DNA of 55,319 bases, from NCBI GenBank assembly GCA_034660915.1, contig JAYEKE010000236.1, positions 1 to 55,319 of the forward strand, in the 5' to 3' direction. This stretch comes from Pseudomonadota bacterium (GTDB lineage: Bacteria; Desulfobacterota; Anaeroferrophillalia; Anaeroferrophillales; Anaeroferrophillaceae). Position 1 is the stretch's first letter, and every line of letters begins with the position of its first letter. Below are positions 45,709-53,975 of the stretch, piece after piece. Made by a program: the position numbers and the translations under genes. The notes under the pieces were generated by a model, which saw only the letters and a list, made by a program, of their open reading frames with translations, was not told where the DNA came from and searched no databases.

Positions 45709-46593
45709 TTATTTCTTATCCTTTTTTTCCGTAAATGAAAGACATTTATCAGCAATCTGCTTTAAATTCTGCGCTGCCTGCGACTCGGGAAAGGCAATCA
45801 CATACGGTTTCCCAGCATCACCGTTCACCACAATCTGGGGATCAATGGGAATGCGACCCAGAAAGGGAACATTCAGCTCTTTAGCCGCCAGCTCTCCACC
45901 GCCCTTTTTAAATAAATCAATTTCTTTCCCACAGTGGGGGCAAACAAGACCGCTCATATTTTCCACAATACCAATCACCGGAATTTCGAGCTGCTGGCTG
46001 AAGACCACCGATTTACGGGAATCAAGCAGGGCTACCTCCTGAGGAGTAGTAACAATGACACTGCCATCAACGGCCTTAAGCACCTGAGCAACACTCAAGG
46101 GCTCATCACCGGTTCCCGGTGGCAGATCCACCACCAGATAATCCAAATCACCCCACTGGACATCAGCCACAAACTGCCTGATAACCGTGTGTTTTAACGG
46201 CCCCCTCCAGACAACAGGATTATCTACACTTTCAAGCAGAAAAGCCATGGAAACCACTGACAGACCAGGAATAAACTCCATGGGTAAGATTCCGCCTTCG
46301 GTAGCCTGCAGGCGCGATTGTTCCAAGCCCAACATCTTCGGCAGATTTGGACCATGAATGTCAGCATCCAGCAATCCAACTTTCAAACCCTGCTGTGCCA
46401 GCGAAACCGCCAGATTCACCGCGACCGTACTTTTACCAACTCCACCCTTACCACTCATTACCACTATCGAGTGTTTTATGTGGGTCAACCTTTCCTGCAG
46501 CTGTTCTTCCTCGCGACGCTGCTTCTCTTCAGCCGAGCAGCTTTCGGCACTGCCACAGCTGCTACATGATGCCCCATCGGCACAATCACTCAT
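45709..46593 (-). CDS. mrp: Mrp/NBP35-family Fe-S carrier ATPase
   Basis: A 294-residue ATPase (ApbC/NBP35 family) that carries and delivers [4Fe-4S] clusters. The N-terminus has four cysteines (C4, C10, C13, C19) like NBP35; the P-loop is [11 protein letters not shown] near 46-56; and CPHCGK is the conserved C-terminal CxxC. In some sulfate reducers Mrp is fused to or placed beside the orange protein, as here. The ATG at 46593 follows GAGG; starts two or four codons earlier are possible. Confidence 0.92.
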   Translation of the reverse strand: MSDCADGASCSSCGSAESCSAEEKQRREEEQLQERLTHIKHSIVVMSGKGGVGKSTVAVNLAVSLAQQGLKVGLLDADIHGPNLPKMLGLEQSRLQATEGGILPMEFIPGLSVVSMAFLLESVDNPVVWRGPLKHTVIRQFVADVQWGDLDYLVVDLPPGTGDEPLSVAQVLKAVDGSVIVTTPQEVALLDSRKSVVFSQQLEIPVIGIVENMSGLVCPHCGKEIDLFKKGGGELAAKELNVPFLGRIPIDPQIVVNGDAGKPYVIAFPESQAAQNLKQIADKCLSFTEKKDKK

Positions 46594-46676
46594 TTGCATC
46601 CTCACTTTCCATAATAAATTTTTAAAATTTTCACTGTATTATCACTAATTTGGCACAAAAAGCAATAGTAATAAAA

Positions 46677-46847
46677 TCAAAAACAGCCCAACTGGCACGA
46701 AATAATTTTCAATTCCAACTCATCAATAAGTTCTCCAACCGCCTTCCGGCTAAGGTCGTATTCCCTGGCAACCATCTCTGCCTGAGCACAAGTTATCTTT
46801 CCCTCCACACTCAACTCTTTTATCTTTTTCTGCACTTCATCACTCAT
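46677..46847 (-). CDS. Small 56-residue conserved-looking protein between merR and mrp
   Basis: Below the usual ORF-size cut-off. It reads MSDEVQKKIKELSVEGKITC, then a helix-rich segment (AREYDLSRKAVGELIDELEL) and the ending KIISCQLGCF. The head looks like a small helix-turn-helix and the tail has two cysteines. GAGGAG lies 8 nt before the ATG, which overlaps the merR stop by 8 bp (ATGAGTGA), so it is co-translated. I have seen similar IKI.CQLGCF tails in other anaerobes but cannot name a function. Confidence 0.65.
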   Translation of the reverse strand: MSDEVQKKIKELSVEGKITCAQAEMVAREYDLSRKAVGELIDELELKIISCQLGCF

Positions 46848-47232
46848 CCTTGGACTCCTCTAACTTCTCATTGCCTCGCTGGCGACATCGCCGTTGAATT
46901 TGATAATAACTGGAATTACCTTTTAAGGCACAATGTCTACAACAATGATGCTCTCGACAAGTCTGCTGACGAATTTCCCAACAGGGAGCAAGCTGCAATA
47001 ATTTCTGCAAACCGGAGATATTAACCCCTTCTTCATGTATCAACCGCCGCAAGCACTGCAGCCAGCTTACATCATTGCGGGAATAAAAACGCTTCCCCCC
47101 CCTGCGTGAGGGAAAAAGTAAACCGGCCTTTTCATACAATCGCAAAGTCCGCGGATGCACCTGGAGCAAATCAGCCACAACTCCTATAGAATACATGGGA
47201 TAATCATTATCCGCAACCGTACCTTCAATCAT
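46840..47232 (-). CDS. MerR-family transcriptional regulator with a Cys-rich tail
   Basis: A 130-residue regulator. Residues 13-80 form the MerR/HspR-type winged helix (MYSIGVVADLLQVHPRTLRL, YEKAGLLFPSRRGGKRFYS). The C-terminus has a cysteine cluster (CWEIRQQTCREHHCCRHC), suggesting a metal, cluster or redox sensor. It heads the long minus-strand Fe-S block and is divergent from DUF3842/cooT. GAGAG precedes the ATG; a start at residue 13 is also possible. Confidence 0.82.
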   Translation of the reverse strand: MIEGTVADNDYPMYSIGVVADLLQVHPRTLRLYEKAGLLFPSRRGGKRFYSRNDVSWLQCLRRLIHEEGVNISGLQKLLQLAPCWEIRQQTCREHHCCRHCALKGNSSYYQIQRRCRQRGNEKLEESKDE

Positions 47233-47263
47233 CAGCTACTCTCTTTCCTCAACTATCAGTATT

Positions 47264-47291
47264 AATATAACCTGTAAATGGATATTGTCAA
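47264..47291 (-). promoter_or_regulatory. Sigma-70 promoter of the MerR gene, with an overlapping inverted repeat
   Basis: On the minus strand TTGACA (47286-47291), 16 bp, then TATATT (47264-47269), 32 bp before the merR ATG. A CAAGTCA/TGACTTG inverted repeat (47289-47295 and 47315-47321) overlaps the -35 box and lies between the divergent genes, so it could be the regulator's own operator. Confidence 0.6.
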
Positions 47292-47378
47292 GTCAAAAAA
47301 TAAAATATCAGAAATGACTTGCAAAAAATACATACATAATTTACCAATAGCTATCCGGACAGGAGGTAATAAAAGCTT

Positions 47379-47798
47379 ATGAAGATAGGAATAGTTGATG
47401 GACAGGGAGGTGGCATCGGCAGTGCCATTATCCGACAGCTGAAGGAAGTCTTCGGCGAAGAGGTGGAGATATGGGCGCTGGGTACTAATGCCATTGCCAC
47501 GGCCGCAATGATGAAAGCCAGAGCAAACCGGGGAGCCACCGGCGAAAATGCCATTATCCAAAGCATTGTAAAAGTTGACATTATTCTTGGAACTATTTCC
47601 ATTATCATGGCCCATGCAATCATGGGAGAACTTACTCCGGCAATGGCCACCGCTATTGCTGCCAGCCCGGCAAAAAAGCTCCTGCTACCCCTGTCCCAGG
47701 AAAATATTAAAATTATCGGTATTTATAAAGAGCCGTTACCCCACCTCATCGATCTCATGGTCAAAATGCTGCAAAAGGAGTTTAGGGAAAATGTGTGA
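47379..47798 (+). CDS. DUF3842 family protein
   Basis: A 139-residue protein: MKIGIVDGQGGGIGSAIIRQ, then LGTNAIATAAMMKA and MGELTPAMATAIAAS, matching DUF3842. The N-terminal glycine-rich strand suggests a nucleotide-binding fold. It is found with nickel/CODH-related or cooT-like genes in anaerobes. AGGAGGT is 13 nt upstream of the ATG. Its stop overlaps the start of the CooT-like gene. Confidence 0.8.
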   Translation: MKIGIVDGQGGGIGSAIIRQLKEVFGEEVEIWALGTNAIATAAMMKARANRGATGENAIIQSIVKVDIILGTISIIMAHAIMGELTPAMATAIAASPAKKLLLPLSQENIKIIGIYKEPLPHLIDLMVKMLQKEFRENV

Positions 47799-47985
47799 AG
47801 CCAATGCATACCTGAAGAAATCCGAGGAAGAGAGCCTGATGGTCATGGAAAATGTGTACAATCTGAAACCAGAAAGCGGGAAGATTCTGCTGGAAAACAT
47901 ATTTGGCGAACAAAAACTTATTGACGCGGAGATACGTCAGATATCACTGATGGAACATAAGATTCTTCTTGAGTCCAGCAAATAA
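47791..47985 (+). CDS. CooT-like nickel-binding protein
   Basis: A 64-residue protein (MCEANAYLKKSEEESLMVME at the start, LLENIFGEQKLIDAEIRQIS later) that matches the CooT family, small nickel-binding dimers in which the N-terminal Cys2 binds Ni. The family is linked to maturation of nickel CO dehydrogenase. AAAAGGAG and GGGAAA precede the ATG, which overlaps the DUF3842 gene by 8 bp. No CODH is in the window, so the Ni client is unknown. The gene is missed if the longer frame-only reading is used. Confidence 0.75.
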   Translation: MCEANAYLKKSEEESLMVMENVYNLKPESGKILLENIFGEQKLIDAEIRQISLMEHKILLESSK

Positions 47986-48068
47986 GAATATCATGGTGGG
48001 AATTTACTGGATTACATCCCACCGTCCAGAACGCGACGGATTACAAATAAAATCATCTGTTAGTTAGA

Positions 48069-48515
48069 TCATAATTTTTTCAATTCATCAAAAGCTTCCC
48101 GAATAAATCTTTCACCCCGATCGGTTTTACATACATACCTTATTCCTGAAATCGTCCTTGAATGCGTAGAGTCATCTTTTATCGTTTCTACTTTTGCCTC
48201 AACAACACACATGCCACTGTTGCTATCCATCTTCTCACAAATGATTTCGGCATTACACCTAATAGAAATATTAAGATCATTTTTTTCACAAAGTGAAATC
48301 ATGATCTTCGGGTTTGATCGTATGTTTGCTGTAGCCTGATGACCTAAGCCAAGAGCAAGCAAAAGCGTTTGAGGATCCTTGGCAATGATAAGATGTACAG
48401 GCGTGGTATTCGGAAATCCATCCTCAGAAACTGTGGCCACAACAACTGTCGATTCTTGAGCATTGAATTGCTCCATTGCCATATCATCAAGAAAATTCCC
48501 AAGATTTTTTGACAT
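48069..48515 (-). CDS. Pyridoxamine 5'-phosphate oxidase-family (split-barrel flavin) protein
   Basis: A 148-residue split-barrel flavoprotein: ATVSEDGFPNTTPVHLIIAK and LALGLGHQATANIRSNPKI match the flavin-binding pattern of this family. It lacks the residues of true PdxH and is short, so a generic flavin or F420 reductase-like role is more likely. It stands alone on the minus strand. No clear partner is nearby. Confidence 0.75.
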   Translation of the reverse strand: MSKNLGNFLDDMAMEQFNAQESTVVVATVSEDGFPNTTPVHLIIAKDPQTLLLALGLGHQATANIRSNPKIMISLCEKNDLNISIRCNAEIICEKMDSNSGMCVVEAKVETIKDDSTHSRTISGIRYVCKTDRGERFIREAFDELKKL

Positions 48516-48796
48516 ATATTCTCCTGTCTGAATGCGATTTTAAATCTATCCACAATGATGGTTTCTTTTACAATATTATCTTCTTATCTTTATTATCTTC
48601 TTATCTTAGCAGCAAGTGAATTTTAAGGATATTCATTGATTTATAATCAAAAGAACCACTACCGTCACAAAGACAACCATTGCAATATTCGGTCCCATGG
48701 TATGCATCAAGAATAATTATGCGGATCTTCCCAGACACCAACCCCTCACAACCGCAAAACATCAATATCATCGATGTTCTAAAACCTCTTACTTTA

Positions 48797-48961
48797 ACCT
48801 AAATTAAGCGATTAGCTTTTAGCACTTAGCGATTAGCTCAATAATTACAAGATATTTAATATTATACATATTCACCCGATGGGTTTTGTTACTAATCAAC
48901 GTAAAGCCCTGATTTCTAAAAGCTAATGGCTAATGGCTAACCGCTAATAGCTCAGCTTAGG
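48797..48961 (-). repeat. MITE-like element, family A copy 5 (inverted)
   Basis: It runs from CCTAAATTAAGCGATTAGC to CTCAGCTTAGG. The core is the complement of that in copy 2 (CACCCGATGGGTTTTGTTAC, then TAATCAACGTAAAGCCCTGA). Like copy 2 it has no internal insert and is about 165 bp. It lies between the PNPOx-like gene and the sigma-54 control region. Confidence 0.75.
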
Positions 48962-49056
48962 TTTAAGTTACAGCATGAAAATTCCACTGAAAAATACCCA
49001 TCAACAGGGTTTTCGTGACACTCAAAAACAGAATCCTAACATACACCTTACCCCCC

Positions 49057-49106
49057 CCCTATACATATACAATGTATACACATGTATACATTGTATATGT
49101 ATAGGG
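49057..49106. promoter_or_regulatory. 50-bp near-perfect palindrome, likely upstream activator site
   Basis: Arms of 24 bp (CCCTATACATATACAATGTA plus TACA, and its exact complement) around a 2-bp centre CA. The repeated half-site TGTATAC/GTATACA could bind a dimeric or tetrameric regulator. It lies 117 bp upstream of the -24 box of the sigma-54 promoter, the usual distance for an enhancer-binding activator. It is preceded by a run of C. Confidence 0.7.
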
Positions 49107-49223
49107 AAGCAATCACATTATCACATTCCATAAAGATATTCTGCCAACCAGAAAAAACCTTTTGTTTTTAGACAGATAGTTATTTAAAAAAGATTTGTAA
49201 TTATGCCTATTTATTCATTGTTT

Positions 49224-49239
49224 GGCATGATGGTTGCAG
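49224..49239 (+). promoter_or_regulatory. Sigma-54 (-24/-12) promoter of the acyl-CoA dehydrogenase cluster
   Basis: TGGCAT-GATGG-TTGCA closely matches the RpoN consensus TGGCAC-N5-TTGCW: GG and GC are present with the required spacing. The start of transcription would fall near 49251, some 80 nt before the ATG at 49333. Together with the upstream palindrome it predicts control by a bacterial enhancer-binding protein. Confidence 0.75.
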
Positions 49240-49332
49240 ATATCTTAATTGCTTTTCCAGTCATTTCAAGGTAGCAACTACTGCGTTATGTATTTTAATT
49301 GTATAAACTAACATCAAAAAGGAGTGAAAACA

Positions 49333-50466
49333 ATGATCGATTTTACCTTCACCGAAGAACAGGAACTATTCAGAAAGGCAGCCCGTGAATTTGCGGAAAC
49401 CAAGGTAGCACCTAAAATCCCTGAGATGGAAGAAACCGGGAAAGTAAACGATGAAGTAGTTAAGGCTCTTGGGGAAGCTGAGATGATGGCGTTGACTATT
49501 CCAGAAGAATATGGTGGTCTGGGACTTGGCTATACGGCTCGCTTGATTGCCCTGGAAGAAGTAGGAAGAGTTTCCTGCGCCGTCGCAATGATGTTGCAGG
49601 TTTTGGCGTTGGGAATAGAACCGATTATCAAGTTCGGCAATGACGAACAGAAAAAGAAATACCTGCCCGGCCTGGCAACAGGCGAGCGGCTGGCAACCGT
49701 GGGAGTAACCGAGCCAACCGGAGGCTCCGACCCTACCGGAGGCCGGACAGTCTACAAGAAAGATGGCGACGACTACATTATTAACGGCCGCAAGTGCTTT
49801 ATCACCAACTCCCATATCGCTGATACCATTACGGTCCTGGCCAAAGACGACGAAAACCCGAAAGCCTTTTCAACCTTTATCGTCGAAAATGATACGCCAG
49901 GGTTCAAACCCGCCCACGAGGAGCACAAAGTCGGCATGCGCGGATGCAACACGGGCTGGTTAATCTTTGAAGACTGTCGGGTACCGAAGGAAAACCTCCT
50001 TGGCGTCGAAGGCAAGGGTCTGAAAGTGGCCATGAGCGCCATCGGTGACGTTGGTCGCGGCGGCATGGTCGGCTGTTCGCTGGGTGTGCTCACCGCCTGT
50101 CTGGAAGAAGCCATAAAGTTTGCCAACGAACGGATACTGTACGGCAAACCCATAATCAAGTTACCGGCCATTCAAAACAAGATAGCAGAAATGAAACTGG
50201 ATCTGGAAGCCGGCCGCCTTCTCGGATACCGCGCGGCCGCACTGCAGGACAAGGGAATACGGTGCGACACGGAATTTGCCATGGCTAAATATTACACTGC
50301 TGAAACGGCGCAGAAAGCCGCGAAGATGTCCGCCGATATCCATGGCGGCTACGGCTGCATGAACGAATACGCCATCACCCGTTATCTTCGGGACTCCTTT
50401 GTGCTTGGACCATCAGCTGGAACTTCTGACATTATGAAGGTTATTATCGCCCGTTCAGCACTATAG
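49333..50466 (+). CDS. Acyl-CoA dehydrogenase-family flavoprotein lacking the usual catalytic glutamate
   Basis: A 377-residue FAD protein of the acyl-CoA dehydrogenase family. VGVTEPTGGSDPTGGRT (FAD-binding), the CFITNSHIADTITV strand, DIHGGYGCMNEYAITRYLRD and GTSDIM are present. In the family, YEGT carries the catalytic Glu; here the place is SAGT (A362). The alternative Glu position used by isovaleryl-CoA dehydrogenase aligns with G241. So the base is missing or different, and the enzyme may be a reductase or act on an unusual acyl-CoA. ATG at 49333 after GGAGTG. Electrons would pass to the Etf encoded next. Confidence 0.88.
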   Translation: MIDFTFTEEQELFRKAAREFAETKVAPKIPEMEETGKVNDEVVKALGEAEMMALTIPEEYGGLGLGYTARLIALEEVGRVSCAVAMMLQVLALGIEPIIKFGNDEQKKKYLPGLATGERLATVGVTEPTGGSDPTGGRTVYKKDGDDYIINGRKCFITNSHIADTITVLAKDDENPKAFSTFIVENDTPGFKPAHEEHKVGMRGCNTGWLIFEDCRVPKENLLGVEGKGLKVAMSAIGDVGRGGMVGCSLGVLTACLEEAIKFANERILYGKPIIKLPAIQNKIAEMKLDLEAGRLLGYRAAALQDKGIRCDTEFAMAKYYTAETAQKAAKMSADIHGGYGCMNEYAITRYLRDSFVLGPSAGTSDIMKVIIARSAL

Positions 50467-50473
50467 ATAGATG

Positions 50474-50513
50474 TAGTGCCCATCTGGAATCAATTGACTC
50501 CAGATGGGCACTA
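50474..50513 (+). other. Strong hairpin between acyl-CoA dehydrogenase and etfB
   Basis: A perfect 15-bp stem (TAGTGCCCATCTGGA and complement) with a 10-nt loop, 8 bp after the dehydrogenase stop codon and without a T-run. It could protect the 3' end of a processed upstream message rather than end transcription. Confidence 0.6.
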
Positions 50514-50626
50514 GACAATAAACAAACTCAAAAGCCCGTAACATCTTCAATAAGGCAACCACTCGTCCAACAAGAACGTGGAGAGCTGGATTGCCAACCC
50601 GCGATCTGCCTAGAAAAGGTAACACA

Positions 50627-51424
50627 ATGTTTAAGATTGTCGTTTGTGTCAAAGCGGTGCCTGATCCAAAAAGAGCATCTGAAATAAAGATAGACCCTCG
50701 CACCAAAACCCTGACGCGAGCCGCTATCCCCCTGGTGATGAACCAGCTTGATAAGCATGCCATGGAGGCTGCCCTGACATTGAAAAAGCAGCAGGGCGGT
50801 GAGATAACCGTTATCAGCATGGGGCCTCCTCCGGCGTCCGCAGTCGTCAGAGAATGCCTGGCAATGGGGGCCGATCATGGCGCCCTGCTTTCCGACCGCG
50901 CGTTTGGCGGTGCCGATGCCTATGCCACGGCCTACACGCTGGCAGCCGGAATTGAAAAAATCGGCGCCGCCGATTTGGTTCTCTGCGGTATGGCCAGCAG
51001 TGATGGCAGCACGGAATGGGTAGGACCGCAGTTAAGCGTGTTTCTTGATTTACCCGTTATCACCGAGGTCACGGACATAAGCAAACCGGATGGGGAGTGG
51101 TGGCAGATCAAAGCCCACGTTGACAACGGATATCGCCTCTTGAAGGTGCGCCTGCCGGCAGTGCTGGCCGTCACCAGGGAGCTCAACAAACCCAGGGCCA
51201 TCAGCTTTTCGGGTATTATCAAAGCGAGAAAGAAAGAAATACTGACGTGGGACCTCGATGCCCTGGGAAAACCAGCGTCATCATTGGGACTGTCCGGCTC
51301 GCCGACCATCATTTCAGACCTGAGGACTTCCGAAAACAAGAGGGAGGTTGAGCTCATAGAAGGAACAAGAGAAGAAAAAGCCGACCTGCTGGTACGAAAA
51401 CTGGCAGCAGCCGGCTTGCTGTGA
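50627..51424 (+). CDS. etfB: Electron transfer flavoprotein beta subunit
   Basis: A 265-residue EtfB: MFKIVVCVKAVPDP start, LVMNQLDKHAMEAAL, and CLAMGADHGALLSDRAFGGAD typical of the AMP/FAD-binding domain. It works with EtfA to shuttle electrons between the acyl-CoA dehydrogenase and a membrane or soluble partner. The ATG at 50627 follows AAAAGG. The family includes bifurcating forms, but I cannot tell from sequence alone. It is translationally close to etfA. Confidence 0.92.
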   Translation: MFKIVVCVKAVPDPKRASEIKIDPRTKTLTRAAIPLVMNQLDKHAMEAALTLKKQQGGEITVISMGPPPASAVVRECLAMGADHGALLSDRAFGGADAYATAYTLAAGIEKIGAADLVLCGMASSDGSTEWVGPQLSVFLDLPVITEVTDISKPDGEWWQIKAHVDNGYRLLKVRLPAVLAVTRELNKPRAISFSGIIKARKKEILTWDLDALGKPASSLGLSGSPTIISDLRTSENKREVELIEGTREEKADLLVRKLAAAGLL

Positions 51425-51435
51425 GGAGGTTCATC

Positions 51436-52440
51436 GTGGGAGGCTCAACAGGACCCGTATGGGTTTTTGCGGAACAAAACAAGGGAACCATTCTGCCGGT
51501 GTCGCTGGAGCTTATCGGGCGGGCAAGAGGGTTGGCCGACGACCTGGGAACGACCCTGGAGGTTATCGTTTTAGGGAAAGACGTCCAGGACCAGGCCCCG
51601 ATTCTCTTCAATGCCGGGGCTGATACCATTTTTCTGGGAGATCATGCCGAACTGGAATACTATCAGGCAGACTTCTACACGCAGAGCATCGTCGAACTGG
51701 CAACAAAGCGCAAACCGGAAATTTTTCTGCTGGGGACCACCCCCGCCGGCAAGGAACTGGCACCTCTGGTTGCCGCCAGGCTACAAACGGGTTTGACGGC
51801 CCACTGCATCGACCTGAAGCTGGATGAAGAAAAGCGACTGGAGCAGATAATCCCGGCGTACGGCGGGCTAATCTCGATTGTCTGCCCGGAGAAGCGGCCG
51901 CAGATGGCCACCATTGCCAAGGGTGTTTTTCCAAAACCGGATATCAGCGTAGAAAAGCAGGGCCAGCTCGTGCACCTTGACATTGCGGCCATGGAAAATC
52001 GCAGCGTGGAATTGCTGCAGGTTGTCCGCGAGGAAGAAGAGGGTGTAACGCTGGAAGATGCGGCAACCATCGTTGCCGGCGGCGCTGGTGCCCGCGATCC
52101 GGACGGCTGGCAGCAGATCGCGTCCCTGGCGGATGAGCTGGGTGGCGCTCTGGGAGCGACCCGGCCTCCTGTTGATGAAGGCTGGATAGAACTGGATAAA
52201 ATGATTGGCCAGAGCGGCAAGATGGTGTCACCCGACCTGTACATCGGTGTCGGTCTTTCAGGCGAGCTGCAGCACATGGTGGGGATTACCGGTGCCAAGG
52301 TTATGGTTGCTATCAACAACGAACCAAAAGCCCCGGTTTTTGAGCAGGTTGATTATGGAATTGTTGATGACTGCAGGGAATTTCTGCCGGTATTTATTGA
52401 TAAAATACGAAAATATAAAGCTGATAATGGTATCAGTTAG
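51436..52440 (+). CDS. etfA: Electron transfer flavoprotein alpha subunit
   Basis: A 334-residue EtfA. The N-terminal domain starts VWVFAEQNKG, and the C-terminal FAD domain carries IVAGGAGARDPDGWQQ, GATRPPVDEGW, GQSGKMVSPDLYIGVGLSGE and VAINNEPKAPVFEQVDYGIV. The GTG at 51436 is chosen because AGGAGG lies 6 nt upstream; another GTG at 51421 is possible. No extra ferredoxin domain is fused to the N-terminus. Confidence 0.93.
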   Translation: MGGSTGPVWVFAEQNKGTILPVSLELIGRARGLADDLGTTLEVIVLGKDVQDQAPILFNAGADTIFLGDHAELEYYQADFYTQSIVELATKRKPEIFLLGTTPAGKELAPLVAARLQTGLTAHCIDLKLDEEKRLEQIIPAYGGLISIVCPEKRPQMATIAKGVFPKPDISVEKQGQLVHLDIAAMENRSVELLQVVREEEEGVTLEDAATIVAGGAGARDPDGWQQIASLADELGGALGATRPPVDEGWIELDKMIGQSGKMVSPDLYIGVGLSGELQHMVGITGAKVMVAINNEPKAPVFEQVDYGIVDDCREFLPVFIDKIRKYKADNGIS

Positions 52441-52480
52441 TTTCACCATAATAACCTTTAATTAGTAAAGGAGAATAATA

Positions 52481-53950
52481 ATGGCTATCAAGAATCGAAA
52501 CGACTATCTGGCATCACTCAAAAAGCTACGGCCGAATATCTATAAGTTCGGCGAACTTATTGAAGATGTCACCACCCATCCGGCAACTAAAAGAACCGTG
52601 GAAAGCCATGCCAGAGTCTATGATGGAGCCAATGATCCTGAGCTGGCGGATATCTACACTACGACATCGACCTTCACCGGTGAAAAGATTCTGCGTTGGA
52701 ACTCCATGATGACCAGTGCAGAAGACTTAATTGCCAACATGAACATGAAACGACTCAATTACCGAAGAACCGGCAGCTGTACCGGAGCCGTCTGTTGTGG
52801 CTGGAACGGCATGAATGTCATGTGGGCAGTAACCGCTGATATTGACGAAAAACATGGCACTAACTACCATCAAAGACTGGAAAAATGGATAAAAAATGTC
52901 GAATGTGAGGGGCTGGCTGTGGCCGGTGCCCTGACTGATTCCAAAGGAGATCGCAGCAAGAAACCATCGCAGCAGGAAAATCTTGATGCCAACATCAGGG
53001 TAACGGAAGTTCGGGATGATGGTATAGTTATTCGTGGAGCCAAGGTAATGATTTGTGGAACGGCGGCTTCAAATGAAATTTTTCTTCTCCCTGGTGGGGT
53101 TTACGGTGAAAGTGATCAGGATTTTGCGGTTGCCTGTGCCGTCCCACGGGATATTGAAGGATTGACTATCATTGAAGCGACCCACCCCAGTGACCGGCGG
53201 GAATACGAACCAGAAGCGGAATTTGAAGTTCCCGATACCGGCATTACTCAGGGATTCCTTTTGTTCGATGATGTATTTGTTCCCAATGAACGGGTCTTCA
53301 TGTGTAAAGAGTTTAAATATTGTGCTAAAATTATCGGTTTCTTCACCGGTAATTATCGTTCTTGTATCGGTGCCTGCGTTGCCGGTCAGGGAGACGCCAT
53401 GATCGGAGCATCCATTGTCCTGGCCCGGGCGAATGGCCTGGCGTCAAAGACTTTCATGCCTAAATTGATTGATATGTCGATTAACAATCAGGTTACCTAT
53501 GGACTTGGAGCAGGATCTTGTGCCACCGGTTTTAAGCATTCATCCGGTGCATTTTTTGCCGATCCACTCTCAGCTCACACCAATAAGGTAATGGTTGCCA
53601 CGCTACCTTATGAAACCAAACGGATTGCCCAGGATATCGGCGGCGGCATCGCGGAAACCGGCTGCATGCCATCCCACAAAGATTTCACGAACGAAGACTA
53701 TGGAGAAGATATCCAGAAGATATTCAAGGCCGGGGCGCCGTCCGCGAAAACCCGCTTTAAGGCCGCCCGTCTCATAGAATGGCTAACACTAGGAGCCGGG
53801 GTTCCAGGATGTATGCACGGCGGCGGCTCGCCCGATGGCGCAAAACTGCTCGTCAGACTACTCACCCCATGGGAAGAGTTTGCCGATCATGCTAAAAAGT
53901 TGATCAATATTGACGAGGAGGTTCAAGATCCGCCAAAGCCGAAAAGATAG
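52481..53950 (+). CDS. 4-Hydroxybutyryl-CoA dehydratase (AbfD/HpaB)-family flavoprotein with an altered active site
   Basis: A 489-residue protein that aligns with Clostridium AbfD along its length (GTNYHQRLEKWIK, LTDSKGDRSKKPSQ, LFDDVFVPNERVFM, MHGGGSP). AbfD binds a [4Fe-4S] cluster through C99, C103, H292 and C299. Here C299 is kept, but H292 is Tyr (GNYRSCIGAC) and the first pair is C100 with C105/C106, in a CX4C spacing. Other AbfD active-site residues also differ: T190 is Cys, E257 is Gln, Y296 is Ile, K300 is Val, E455 is Gly. It is therefore probably not a 4-hydroxybutyryl-CoA dehydratase. It sits between Etf and CoA-ligase genes. Confidence 0.88.
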   Translation: MAIKNRNDYLASLKKLRPNIYKFGELIEDVTTHPATKRTVESHARVYDGANDPELADIYTTTSTFTGEKILRWNSMMTSAEDLIANMNMKRLNYRRTGSCTGAVCCGWNGMNVMWAVTADIDEKHGTNYHQRLEKWIKNVECEGLAVAGALTDSKGDRSKKPSQQENLDANIRVTEVRDDGIVIRGAKVMICGTAASNEIFLLPGGVYGESDQDFAVACAVPRDIEGLTIIEATHPSDRREYEPEAEFEVPDTGITQGFLLFDDVFVPNERVFMCKEFKYCAKIIGFFTGNYRSCIGACVAGQGDAMIGASIVLARANGLASKTFMPKLIDMSINNQVTYGLGAGSCATGFKHSSGAFFADPLSAHTNKVMVATLPYETKRIAQDIGGGIAETGCMPSHKDFTNEDYGEDIQKIFKAGAPSAKTRFKAARLIEWLTLGAGVPGCMHGGGSPDGAKLLVRLLTPWEEFADHAKKLINIDEEVQDPPKPKR

Positions 53951-53975
53951 AAGCATAAGATAAAATCCGGTGGTT

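Larger units (their letters stand above)
48516..49332. other. Long intergenic region with repeat, palindrome and sigma-54 promoter
   Basis: No gene is seen in these 817 bp. Between 48540 and 48796 it is AT-rich without recognisable features. A family A element follows (48797-48961), then a C9 tract and 50-bp palindrome (49051-49106), then the -24/-12 promoter (49224-49239) of the acyl-CoA dehydrogenase cluster. Confidence 0.6.

Noticed and set aside
46640-46670. Second sigma-54-like motif (TGGCACAAAAAGCA)
   Set aside because: Lacks TTGC at the -12 position, so the match is by chance.
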